From: Mycolicibacterium elephantis DSM 44368
Lineage (GTDB): Bacteria; Actinomycetota; Actinomycetes; Mycobacteriales; Mycobacteriaceae
DNA length: 64,000 bases
Assembly: GCF_004014805.1 (NCBI RefSeq)
Contig: NZ_ATDN01000004.1
Coordinates: forward strand, 1-64,000
Direction: 5' to 3'
Positions 28,572 to 37,271 of this stretch are shown here, one piece after another. The position numbers and the translations under genes were made by a program. The notes under the pieces were generated by a model that did no database searches, was not told the origin of the DNA, and saw nothing but the letters and a program-made list of their open reading frames with translations. Within the stretch, counting starts at the first letter, position 1. Each line of letters begins with the position of its first letter.

Positions 28572-29645
28572 GTGAGCTCACCGCTGCGAATCGTGGTCTG
28601 GTCGACCGGGGGTGTGGGGTCGATCGCGATCGACGCGATCCGGCGCAGACCCGACCTGGAACTCGTCGGCGTGTGGGTGCACTCCGAAGAGAAGATCGGC
28701 AGAGACGCCGGGGAGTTGGCCGGCGGTAGCCCGGTCGGGGTGGCGGCGACCAACGACGCCGACGCGCTCATCGCCTTGGCGCCCGACTGCGTGGTGTACG
28801 CCGCAAGCGGGCCGGAACGCGATGCCGGTGCCGTGCCGGACTACCTCAAGTTGCTCGAAGCCGGGATCAACGTCGTATCGACGACGTCGACGACGCTGGT
28901 CTATCCGCCCGCGTATTATTCGCCGGAATGGCGCGATCAGCTGGAGAAGGCGGCCACGGCGGGCAACGCCTCCCTTTACGCCTCCGGCATCTTTCCCGGG
29001 TTCGGCTCTGACCAGCTGGCGCTGCTCCTCGCGACCCAGTCGAAGACGATCCGATGCCTCAAGGTCAGCGAGATCGCGCTCAACGACCACTATCCGGTGG
29101 CCGACATCATGATGAACGGCATGGGCTTCGGCCATCCGCTCGACTTCGAACCGCTGCTGAAGACGCCGGGCTTCATCGAAATGGCTTGGCGGGCCCCGAT
29201 TCACCTGATGGCGGCAGGCCTCGGCGTCGAGGTCGAGGAGGTCCGCGGCACCCTGGACCGGCGCCTGACGGACAGGGACATCGAGGTCGCCTTCGGCACG
29301 ATCGAGGCCGGGACGTGCGGTGCGGTGAGCACCCGCGCCGCGGGTGTGGTCAACGGCCGGGAAGCCATTGTGGTCGAGCACATCATCCGGATGGCGCGCG
29401 ACGTGGCGCCGGATTGGCCGGCATCCGAGTTCGACGCCACCTACCGCGTCGACATCGACGGGGATCCCGACATCCACTGCGCGATGAATGTCGGCGCGGC
29501 CGAGGGGCACGGCGCGGGTCATGCCGCGATGACCGCAACCGCGATGCGGGTGGTCAACGCCATCCCCTATGTGGTCGATGCTCCCGCCGGCCTGCTGAGC
29601 TCCTTGGATCTGCCGAACACGTTGCCGCGACACGTGTTCGGCTGA
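28572..29645 (+). CDS. Dihydrodipicolinate reductase-like NAD(P)-dependent dehydrogenase, paralogue 2
   Basis: 357 residues from GTG 28572, behind AGGAGG. Same architecture as paralogue 1: IVVWSTGGVGSIAIDAIRRR Rossmann motif, LVGVWVHSEEK, CVVYAASGPERDAGAVPDYL, LYASGIFPGFGSD and the closing VVNAIPYVVDAPAGLLSSLD. The two are clearly homologous along their full length. Conserved pairing of divergent paralogues under one operator suggests related or sequential substrates. The P450 gene at 29727 follows in the same direction. Confidence 0.75.
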   Translation: MSSPLRIVVWSTGGVGSIAIDAIRRRPDLELVGVWVHSEEKIGRDAGELAGGSPVGVAATNDADALIALAPDCVVYAASGPERDAGAVPDYLKLLEAGINVVSTTSTTLVYPPAYYSPEWRDQLEKAATAGNASLYASGIFPGFGSDQLALLLATQSKTIRCLKVSEIALNDHYPVADIMMNGMGFGHPLDFEPLLKTPGFIEMAWRAPIHLMAAGLGVEVEEVRGTLDRRLTDRDIEVAFGTIEAGTCGAVSTRAAGVVNGREAIVVEHIIRMARDVAPDWPASEFDATYRVDIDGDPDIHCAMNVGAAEGHGAGHAAMTATAMRVVNAIPYVVDAPAGLLSSLDLPNTLPRHVFG

Positions 29646-29726
29646 CCAGCGAAAAAGTCTTAGGTGTTCCGAGATGAGTTTTCAATCTTTCGTCACTGAT
29701 CTGACGACAACCAGAGGGAGCAACAA

Positions 29727-30923
29727 ATGACCGGCGCGAGCACCGTCGATCTGTACTACGATCCGTTCGACTTCGCCATCGACGACGATCCGTACCCGGT
29801 CTGGAGGCGGATGCGCGAAGAGGCGCCGCTCTATTACAACGAGAAGTACAACTTCTACGCGCTGAGCCGCTACGACGACGTCGCGCAGGGACTTCACGAC
29901 TGGGACACCTACCGATCGGGCAAGGGCACCACGCTAGACGTCATCATGAGTGGAGTCGAGGTGCCGCCGGGGGTGATCCTGTTCGAGGACCCGCCACTTC
30001 ACGACCTTCACCGCCGCGTGTTGTCGAGGGTGTTCACGCCGCGGCGGATGGAGGCCGTCGAGCCGCTGACCCGCCAATTCTGTGTCCGTGCGCTCGATTC
30101 GCTGGCCGGGTCTTCGCGGTTCGACGTCATCGGCGATTTCGGAGCGCTGATCCCGATGCGGACCATCGGTTACCTGCTGGGCATTCCCGAGGAGGGCCAG
30201 CAGCAGATCCGCGACAACACCGACGCGTCGATCGGGCTGAAAGAGGGCGGTTTTCGGGCGGTGTCGGAAGCCACGTTCGAGAATGCCTACCAGTTGTTCG
30301 CCGACTACATCGAATGGCGCGCTGAACACCCGTCGGACGACTTGATGACACAGCTGCTCAACGCCGAGGTCGAGGAGAACGGCGAGCTGCGGCCCCTGAC
30401 ACGAATCGAGGTGCTGACCTACACCAGCATGATCGCCGGTGCCGGTAACGAGACCACCACCCGGCTGATCGGTTTCATCGCGCAGCTGCTCGCCGAGCAT
30501 CCCGATCAGCGACGCGAACTCGTCGACGACCTCTCGTTGCTTCCCCGCGCGATCGAGGAGGTGCTGCGCTATCAGGCGCCGTCACCGGTGCAGGCGCGAT
30601 ATGTCGCCCGCGACACCGAAAGTCACGGCCAGAAGATTCCCGAGGGTTCGGTGATGTTGTTGCTCAACGGCTCTGCCAACCGCGACGAGCGGCGCTACCC
30701 GAACGGCGAGAGCTTCGACATCCATCGCACCGGATCGCATCTGTCGTTCGGACAGGGTCTGCACTTCTGCCTGGGGTCGTCGCTGGCGCGGATGCAGGCC
30801 AGGGTCGCCCTCGAGGAGATGCTGAAACGGTGGCCCGAGTGGGACGTCGACTATGAGGACGCCGCGATGGCGCACACCGCGAGCGTCCGGGGCTGGGGCA
30901 AGTTGCCGGTCGTCGTCGGCTAG
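29727..30923 (+). CDS. Cytochrome P450 (first of three)
   Basis: Soluble bacterial P450, 398 residues, ATG 29727 after GAGGGAGCAA. I-helix oxygen motif AGAGNETTTR, K-helix EEVLRYQAP with the ExxR pair, and the haem loop LSFGQGLHFCLG with Cys348 as iron ligand. FxxGxxxCxG is fully kept. It would hydroxylate a hydrophobic substrate using a ferredoxin and reductase not encoded in this window. Its end overlaps the converging tandem-TetR gene by 4 bp. Substrate unknown. Confidence 0.92.
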   Translation: MTGASTVDLYYDPFDFAIDDDPYPVWRRMREEAPLYYNEKYNFYALSRYDDVAQGLHDWDTYRSGKGTTLDVIMSGVEVPPGVILFEDPPLHDLHRRVLSRVFTPRRMEAVEPLTRQFCVRALDSLAGSSRFDVIGDFGALIPMRTIGYLLGIPEEGQQQIRDNTDASIGLKEGGFRAVSEATFENAYQLFADYIEWRAEHPSDDLMTQLLNAEVEENGELRPLTRIEVLTYTSMIAGAGNETTTRLIGFIAQLLAEHPDQRRELVDDLSLLPRAIEEVLRYQAPSPVQARYVARDTESHGQKIPEGSVMLLLNGSANRDERRYPNGESFDIHRTGSHLSFGQGLHFCLGSSLARMQARVALEEMLKRWPEWDVDYEDAAMAHTASVRGWGKLPVVVG

Positions 30924-32212
30924 CGCGCGATGACGCCACGCAGAAGTGTGTCGCGGACGTGGATCTGGGATGCGCGGGTGCCGAGATCGTGCAGGAGGTT
31001 CTCCGGGATCCAGGAGAGGCCGATGACGATGCGCGCCAGCATCTCGTTCGACGGGGCGTCGATCGTTATCTCACCCGACTTGATGCCTTCGGTGAGCAGA
31101 GCTTTCATCTGCCGGACGCGCTTGGTGAACAACCAGGCGATGTTCGGGGTGTCGGGCGGCGACTGTCGCATCCACGCGAGCTGAATCCTGAACTCGTCGC
31201 CGAAATGGGCGAGGGCGTTGGTGTGGATCCAGCTCAACCCGTCGAGCTTCTCGATGGTCGACGCATCGGAGTTCAGCACGCTGGTCCATCCCACTTCGGC
31301 CACCTTCTCGCCGAACGACTGCATGATCGAGGCCAGCAATTCCTCCTTCGAGCCGATCAGCCGGTACACCGTTCCGGTGCCCAGGCCGGCCGCCGAGGCG
31401 ATATCGCGGATCGTGGTGACTTCGTAGCCTTTTCGGCCGAACTCCGCACGGGCGACCGCGCGGACATGCGCGGCCTTGTCGTTGGGCGCGGCCTCGCTCT
31501 CCTCGATCCACGACTTCACGGCGTTGTCGGCGGCGATGAACGCGGCGGACCGATCGAGTTCGGCGTCGCTCGGCGGTACCGTGGCCAGGCCCTCCAGCAG
31601 GATTCGGCACAGCGTGGCCGCGACCTTGTCCGCGCCCGCACTGTGCCGGATGACATCGAGCCCGACCTGGCGCATGGACTGAACGATCCGGTCGGCCAGG
31701 ATGGGCAGGTCGACGTCTGGCCGCAGGTACCCGCTCCACCGGGCGGCGCGCAGCGTCTGCACCATCGCCTCGAGGATCTTCGCCGGACGCTGTTGGGCCA
31801 GCGCGGCCAGTTCCGGGTTCGAGGTGGGGGTCTCGTAGAACGTCATCTGCAGCGCCGCGCTGTGCGTCACCGCACACTGCGCGATCGCCGCGCCCAGCTC
31901 CACGATCCGGTCGAAGGCCGACAGCGGGGTCGGGTCGTCGAGCCGGTTGAGGGCCTGCTCGGCGATTCGATCGAGATCGTCGTGGTAACGCCGGAGCAGC
32001 TCGACGAGGATGGCTTCCTTGGACTCGAAGTGGTGATAGAGGCTGCCGGGCAGAATGCCTGCGGCGTCCGCGATCTCCTGCAACGAGGTGCGCAGACCCG
32101 ACGTGGCGATCAACGACGCGGCGGTCTGCAGGATCTCGGTCCGCCGGGTGCCGTCGTCGTAGGAGTGGCCTGCATGCGCCGCGAGGTCGGTCTTCGCGCG
32201 AGGACGCCCCAC
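30920..32212 (-). CDS. Tandem TetR regulator with two DNA-binding domains (Mce3R-like architecture)
   Basis: 430 residues, about twice a normal TetR protein. First TetR unit: HTH about residues 24-72 (LQTAASLIATSGLRTSLQEI, AAGILPGSLYHHFESKEAIL). Second unit: HTH about 251-300 (RAEFGRKGYEVTTIRDIASA, AAGLGTGTVYRLIGSKEELL). Each is followed by a helical ligand domain. This single-chain double-TetR design is that of Mce3R, the repressor of the mce3 operon in M. tuberculosis; the two are not obviously orthologous. Start GTG 32212 after GGAGG. Half-sites TTTGGTC/TGACCCAAA in its own upstream region suggest autoregulation. It is the best candidate regulator of the shared operator in this island. Confidence 0.88.
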   Translation of the reverse strand: MGRPRAKTDLAAHAGHSYDDGTRRTEILQTAASLIATSGLRTSLQEIADAAGILPGSLYHHFESKEAILVELLRRYHDDLDRIAEQALNRLDDPTPLSAFDRIVELGAAIAQCAVTHSAALQMTFYETPTSNPELAALAQQRPAKILEAMVQTLRAARWSGYLRPDVDLPILADRIVQSMRQVGLDVIRHSAGADKVAATLCRILLEGLATVPPSDAELDRSAAFIAADNAVKSWIEESEAAPNDKAAHVRAVARAEFGRKGYEVTTIRDIASAAGLGTGTVYRLIGSKEELLASIMQSFGEKVAEVGWTSVLNSDASTIEKLDGLSWIHTNALAHFGDEFRIQLAWMRQSPPDTPNIAWLFTKRVRQMKALLTEGIKSGEITIDAPSNEMLARIVIGLSWIPENLLHDLGTRASQIHVRDTLLRGVIAR

Positions 32213-32241
32213 AACACCTCCAACCTCAACTCCCGTGCACC

Positions 32242-32273
32242 GGTTTGGTCGGCCTGACCCAAAGTTTGGTCAA
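32242..32273. promoter_or_regulatory. Operator half-sites upstream of the tandem TetR gene
   Basis: Three related half-sites: GGTTTGGTC (32242-32250), TGACCCAAA (32255-32263) and TTTGGTCAA (32265-32273). The last two form an inverted pair. On the minus strand this reads TTGACCAAACTTTGGGTCA, sharing TTGACCAAA with the promoters at 33579 and 34612. Confidence 0.5.
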
Positions 32274-32347
32274 GGTTACCAGAACGGGTCTACCGCATGG
32301 CGTCGCGCAATCCGGAAATGCGCCGGTAGACGGGCTGCCCGACATCG

Positions 32348-32881
32348 TCACGACCCGGTGGGCGCCCGCGAGACGGTCAGCGGACGATCGTATGAGGCGT
32401 CGGTGTGATCGTGGGCGACGGTCAGGATGCCGGCCAACAAACCCATGGTCTCGTCGGTGATCAGTGAGGTCGACTCCGTGTGCCACTCGACGATGCACAC
32501 GCGTGCCGCTATCGCCCACCGATTGTGCCGTCGCTCCAGACGGTCGACATAGCGGCCGCCGTTGACGGTCAGGTGGTTCTGCGGTTCGCGGTCCGTTCCG
32601 ACTAACAGGTAGTAAGTTTCGGCGTGCGCCTGATCGCCCGCGATATCGGCGGTGTGGTTCAACAGGTAATGCTGGTAGCGAGTCTGGGTCCGGTGATAGG
32701 CGAACGCCCAGTCGATGAACTCATCGACAGGCCCGACGAAGCCGATGTGTTCGTCGATCGCGTCGTCGTGGTAGGCGGAGCGCACCAGCTCGCGGTCGCG
32801 ACGGTCCATCCCTCGCGCGTAGCGCTGCATGCAGTCGAGGATGTCCGCGCGGTCGCAGAGCTCTTGCAGTCGTGCGTTCAC
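32348..32881 (-). CDS. SnoaL-like (NTF2-fold) protein
   Basis: 177 residues from GTG 32881, whose start overlaps the nitroreductase stop (GTGA), so the two are co-translated. LQELCDRADILDCMQRYARG and MDRRDRELVRSAYHDDAID are the standard N-terminal helix and first strand of this fold; FVDRLERRHNRW-type strands follow. Relatives in catabolic clusters act as isomerases, dehydratases or small hydroxylase subunits. A longer upstream frame exists but runs antisense-free through the nitroreductase gene and is not coding. Confidence 0.75.
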   Translation of the reverse strand: MNARLQELCDRADILDCMQRYARGMDRRDRELVRSAYHDDAIDEHIGFVGPVDEFIDWAFAYHRTQTRYQHYLLNHTADIAGDQAHAETYYLLVGTDREPQNHLTVNGGRYVDRLERRHNRWAIAARVCIVEWHTESTSLITDETMGLLAGILTVAHDHTDASYDRPLTVSRAPTGS

Positions 32882-33525
32882 AGCGAGGGCCCCTCCCACG
32901 TGTCCACGGCCACCACCTCCGTGATGGGTCGTCGCTCCGCCGGGCGGAACGTGACGCCCGGTCGCAGCCGTCCGACCGGTAACAGGCAGCCCTGCACGTA
33001 ACTGTCGGGAATTCGCAGCAGATCTCGCACCGCCTTCTCGTGGGTCAGGTGCAGCGTCGTCACGCACGTCCCGTAGCCGCGGCTGTGCAGGGCGAGCGCG
33101 AAATTCCACACAGCGGGAAAGATCGAGCCGTACAGCGTCGCCTGATAGAACGATTCGTCCCCGTCAACGCGGGGGAGATACGGTTCGTAGCAGGGGATTA
33201 CGAGTAGCGGCACCCTTGCCATGTTCTGCACCAGCCACTCGGTGGACGACATGATCTTCCGGCCGGGCATATCGTCGGGCAGCAGGTCTGCGATCAGCTG
33301 ACCCCCGACCCGTTGCAGGTAGGCGTCGCGGTAGAGCTCGGCGAGCCGGCGCCGCAGGTCCTCATCGGCGACCACGAGCCAGCGCCAACTCTGCTGGTTC
33401 GATCCGTTGGCGGCCTGCATCCCGATCCGTAGACAGTCCTTGACGACGCCGTGATCCACCGGCGCGTCGAGGTCCAGCGACCGTCGCGCCGACCGGGTGG
33501 ACGTCAGGAGCCGATCGATGTCCAT
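32878..33525 (-). CDS. Nitroreductase-family flavoprotein
   Basis: 215 residues from ATG 33525, with GAGGAGCG before it. RSARRSLDLDAPVD at the N-terminus, QAANGSNQQSWRWLVV (FMN-binding), SIFPAVWNFALALHSRGYGT and PVGRLRPG are nitroreductase/FMN-dependent reductase blocks. Reduces flavin or an enone/nitro group with NAD(P)H; the true substrate is unknown. First gene of a two-gene operon with the SnoaL-like protein, behind a promoter that carries the shared operator (33556-33584). Confidence 0.82.
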   Translation of the reverse strand: MDIDRLLTSTRSARRSLDLDAPVDHGVVKDCLRIGMQAANGSNQQSWRWLVVADEDLRRRLAELYRDAYLQRVGGQLIADLLPDDMPGRKIMSSTEWLVQNMARVPLLVIPCYEPYLPRVDGDESFYQATLYGSIFPAVWNFALALHSRGYGTCVTTLHLTHEKAVRDLLRIPDSYVQGCLLPVGRLRPGVTFRPAERRPITEVVAVDTWEGPSL

Positions 33526-33555
33526 GGCGCTCCTCACGCTCGTTGCTACGCGCCG

Positions 33556-33584
33556 ACGATAATGTGGAACAGATTTTTGGTCAA
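33556..33584 (-). promoter_or_regulatory. Promoter and operator of the nitroreductase operon
   Basis: Read on the minus strand: TTGACC (33584-33579), 17-bp spacer, TATCGT (33561-33556). The -35 and spacer coincide with the operator TTGACCAAAAATCTGTTCCA. The start codon is 31 bp downstream of the -10. Confidence 0.65.
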
Positions 33585-33619
33585 CGGGGTGAACGTGTTC
33601 TCTCGTCCAAAGAGTGACG

Positions 33620-34549
33620 TCAGCCGGGGACGCCGAGACGCCGGCTGACCTCGAACACTTCCTCGTAGATCGAGCCGGGAATCGTGAACGGCTGTGTGCC
33701 CGTCACTTCCGCAATGTGGGCGGCGATGTCCTCGGCCGTCGGATCACTGTCCCGCGGAGCGAGCCAACCCTCGCTGAGGCCGACGAACACCCGGGCGAAC
33801 CGGCCCGCGCACGCCGAGAAGTTCTGGTGGCTGAAGTCGCAGGCCCGGCTGGCCAGGAACACCACGATCGGGGCCACGAGTTCGGGGCGAATCGCCGCGA
33901 AGAACCCGTTTTCTGTGAGGGCCCGAGAATCGCCGAGGGTCTCCGTCACCATCCGGGAGAGCCCGAACGGCAGCACGGTATTGGCGCGAATCCCGTGCGG
34001 TTCACCCTCGAGCGCAATCACATTCGACAAGCCGACGATGCCGGCCTTGGCCGCGGCGTAATGCGCCTCGAGGTGCTGACCGAACATTGCCGCCGAGGAG
34101 GCGATGAACACGAACCGGCCGTACCCCTGCGCCTTCATCACCTGGTAGGCGGGCTGGGCGAGATGGAAGGCACCGTCCAGGTGAACTGACAGCATCCGAC
34201 GCCAGTCTTCGGGCGTCAGCTCATCGAACGGGATCGAGTTGAAGATTCCGGCGTTGCTGATCACCGCATCCACCCGGCCGAAGGCGTCAACTGCGCTGCG
34301 CACGATCGCCTCGCCGCCCGCGGGGTGGTCGACCGAGTCATATGACGCGACGGCCGCACCTCCCGCGGTGACGATCTCGTCGACGACCCGGTCGGCGACC
34401 GCGGTGTCCTCACCGTCGCCGCCCATGCTTCCGCCGAGATCGTTGACTACGACAGACGCACCGCGCCTTGCCAACTCGAGCGCGTAGACCCGGCCGAGGC
34501 CTCGTCCCGCGCCCGTCACCACGGCGACTTGGCCGGTGAAGTCGATCAT
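33620..34549 (-). CDS. Short-chain dehydrogenase/reductase (1 of 4)
   Basis: 309 residues. Three nearby ATG codons are possible; 34549 was chosen because GGAGGG lies 9 bases before it. Rossmann motif VVTGAGRGLGRVYALELA, then VVNDLGGSMGGDGED, an insertion typical of the HSD17B4/multifunctional-enzyme-like SDRs that oxidise 3-hydroxyacyl-CoA or steroid side-chain intermediates. SNAG and YAAAK (catalytic Tyr/Lys) are present. It lies in its own transcription unit behind the promoter at 34589-34617. Confidence 0.85.
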   Translation of the reverse strand: MIDFTGQVAVVTGAGRGLGRVYALELARRGASVVVNDLGGSMGGDGEDTAVADRVVDEIVTAGGAAVASYDSVDHPAGGEAIVRSAVDAFGRVDAVISNAGIFNSIPFDELTPEDWRRMLSVHLDGAFHLAQPAYQVMKAQGYGRFVFIASSAAMFGQHLEAHYAAAKAGIVGLSNVIALEGEPHGIRANTVLPFGLSRMVTETLGDSRALTENGFFAAIRPELVAPIVVFLASRACDFSHQNFSACAGRFARVFVGLSEGWLAPRDSDPTAEDIAAHIAEVTGTQPFTIPGSIYEEVFEVSRRLGVPG

Positions 34550-34588
34550 CGTCATCGTCCCTCCGGTCATTGACTGCGGTGCTGCCGG

Positions 34589-34617
34589 ACTTTACGTTGG
34601 AACAGATATTTGGTCAA
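34589..34617 (-). promoter_or_regulatory. Promoter and operator of the SDR gene
   Basis: Minus strand: TTGACC (34617-34612), 17-bp spacer, TAAAGT (34594-34589). The operator TTGACCAAATATCTGTTCCA covers -35 and spacer. The same site ends 13 bp before the start of the divergent VWA gene, so it may control both. Confidence 0.65.
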
Positions 34618-34630
34618 CGAGCGAGGTGGC

Positions 34631-36364
34631 GTGGACGAGAGCCCAGTCAGCGATGACGCCGACGGCCCCAAGCGGCTGGCGTTGCTCGCGTCCGCGCTCG
34701 CCGGCCGCACGGTAGCGGTCGCGCCGGCAGCGCCGGGTGAGGCGGCGTGGACCGACGGCGTCACCGTATACATCGACCCGACCGCCGGCGCGCCCGCCCA
34801 ACTCGAGGCGGTCACCGTGCAGGCGTCGCTGTTGGCCAGCGGCGGACTGGAGCCCGAGGTCATACGCAAGCTCGTTCGCCGTCCTGCGCTCGCCCGGCGG
34901 TACCTCGCGGTCGAAGGACAGCGGGCGCTGTCGGCGAACGACGACCTGCTGCCTCACGGTGTCCGCTCGCTGGTCGACTTCGACATGGCGACAAAAACCG
35001 ATTCCGCGGCCGCATCGCTGAAGCTGGCCGGAGCACGGCGCGACATCGGCGATCCGCCCGCGGGTTTCGGGATGATCCGGGCGAAGAACCTGTTGGCGGC
35101 GCGGGCTTCTGCCACCCAGGTGGCTGCGCCAGGTGGTCACGTCCCGCGTCGCGAGCAGCACAAGGCACTGGCCGACCTCGACGAGGGCGACGAAGGCGCC
35201 GACGGCGAAGACGTGATCGATCCGTTCAGCAGTCCTGTCGGCGGGGGCGGCGCGCTCGGCAAGCTGCTGCAGCGCATGACGCGCAGCGTGCGCAAACTCT
35301 CCGATGGCGGCACACCGGGGGCAGACACCCCTACCCATCGCTCCCGCAAGGGTATTCGCGGAGCCGGGGCGGTGACCTCCACCGCGGCCGGTGCGGCGGA
35401 CGCCGACGGCGTTCAGGCCTCCGCGGACAAGGGGCGCAAGTATCCCGAGTGGGACGTCGGCCGACGGTGCTACCGGCCGGACTGGTGCACGGTGCAGGAG
35501 ATCGACCCCCCGATCGAGGAGGGGCCGGTGCCGGCCCGGCCTGATGTCCACGCACTGAGGCGGCCGCTGACCCGGCTCGGCATCGGGCTGGACCGATGCC
35601 ACCGTCAGACCCAGGGCGACGACATCGACATCGACGCCGCGGTAGAGGCGCGGGTGGAGACGCTGGCGGGATCGACGCCCGACGAGGCCGTCTATCTGGA
35701 CAGCCTGCGCAGGCGCCGTGATCTGGCCGTGCTCGTCCTGCTCGACGTATCCGGTTCCTCAGGGGAGGCGGGAACTTTCGGGCAGACCGTGCACGAGCAG
35801 CAGCGCGCGGCCGCGGCCGCGCTCACGATCGCGCTACACGAGCTCGGAGATCGGGTGGCGCTGTACGCATTCCAGTCACATGGGCGCTCGGCGGTGAACC
35901 TGGTGCCGGTGAAGCGGTTTGACGACACCCTTGACGCGATGGTGATGCGACGCCTGGGCAGTCTCAAGCCGGGCGCCTACTCACGCCTCGGTGCGGCCAT
36001 CCGCCACGGCACCGCGGTGATCACGGAGAAGGCGGGCACCTCGCGCCGCCTGCTGGTCGTGCTCTCCGACGGGTTGGCCTACGACCACGGCTACGAACGG
36101 ATCTACGGGGCCGCCGACGCGCGCCGCGCACTGAGCGAGGCTCGGCGGGACGGTATCGGCTGCCTGTGCCTGACCGTCGGCGCCGCCACCCACTCCGGTG
36201 AACTGGCCAGGGTGTTCGGCAGCGCCGCACACGCGTCCATCCCCAAACCCGCGCAGTTGGCCGACGTCATCGGTCCGTTGTTCCGCGCGGCGTTGCGCAC
36301 GGCCGACCTGCGTCGGCGTGTCAACAACGGCAAAAGGTTGAACCAAACATCTGTTCCGCGTTAG
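34631..36364 (+). CDS. VWA-domain protein of the NorD/CbbO type
   Basis: 577 residues from GTG 34631 (GAGCGAGG before it; an earlier TTG at 34610 lies inside the operator and was not chosen). The N-terminal 350 residues are helical and partly low-complexity (acidic stretch DLDEGDEGADGED); the C-terminal von Willebrand A domain has the MIDAS motif DVSGSS near residue 370 and VVLSDGLAYDHGY further on. Proteins of this layout work with a NorQ/CbbQ AAA ATPase, encoded next (36400), to remodel and activate metalloenzymes such as NO reductase or Rubisco. No such target is encoded nearby. Confidence 0.8.
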   Translation: MDESPVSDDADGPKRLALLASALAGRTVAVAPAAPGEAAWTDGVTVYIDPTAGAPAQLEAVTVQASLLASGGLEPEVIRKLVRRPALARRYLAVEGQRALSANDDLLPHGVRSLVDFDMATKTDSAAASLKLAGARRDIGDPPAGFGMIRAKNLLAARASATQVAAPGGHVPRREQHKALADLDEGDEGADGEDVIDPFSSPVGGGGALGKLLQRMTRSVRKLSDGGTPGADTPTHRSRKGIRGAGAVTSTAAGAADADGVQASADKGRKYPEWDVGRRCYRPDWCTVQEIDPPIEEGPVPARPDVHALRRPLTRLGIGLDRCHRQTQGDDIDIDAAVEARVETLAGSTPDEAVYLDSLRRRRDLAVLVLLDVSGSSGEAGTFGQTVHEQQRAAAAALTIALHELGDRVALYAFQSHGRSAVNLVPVKRFDDTLDAMVMRRLGSLKPGAYSRLGAAIRHGTAVITEKAGTSRRLLVVLSDGLAYDHGYERIYGAADARRALSEARRDGIGCLCLTVGAATHSGELARVFGSAAHASIPKPAQLADVIGPLFRAALRTADLRRRVNNGKRLNQTSVPR

Positions 36365-36367
36365 GGT
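36338..36367 (+). promoter_or_regulatory. Promoter and operator of the AAA ATPase gene
   Basis: TTGAAC (36338-36343), 18-bp spacer, TAGGGT (36362-36367). The spacer contains CAAACATCTGTTCC, the shared operator. The element lies within the last codons of the VWA gene, whose stop TAG is part of the -10. Confidence 0.6.
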
Positions 36368-36399
36368 CCCGTAAGACCCGAGTGAGAGCGAAGGGAAGC

Positions 36400-37202
<803 letters not shown>

Positions 37203-37206
<4 letters not shown>

Positions 37207-37248
37207 CCCTGCCAGCCGCGCTCGCTAGGGTCTGAACAAATATTAGGT
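37203..37248 (+). promoter_or_regulatory. Promoter with downstream operator before the binding-fold gene
   Basis: TTGACC (37203-37208), 17-bp spacer, TAGGGT (37226-37231), then GAACAAATATTAGGT (37234-37248), the shared operator in the opposite orientation, over the probable transcription start. ATG follows at 37272. The -35 contains the stop codon of the AAA gene. Confidence 0.58.
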
Positions 37249-37271
37249 TTAATCCGGCCGACGGAGGTTGC

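Noticed and set aside
29646-29726. Shared operator before the first P450 gene
   Set aside because: A GTGTTCC stretch occurs near 29665 but the partner half and -35/-10 spacing are absent, so it was not counted with the six sites.
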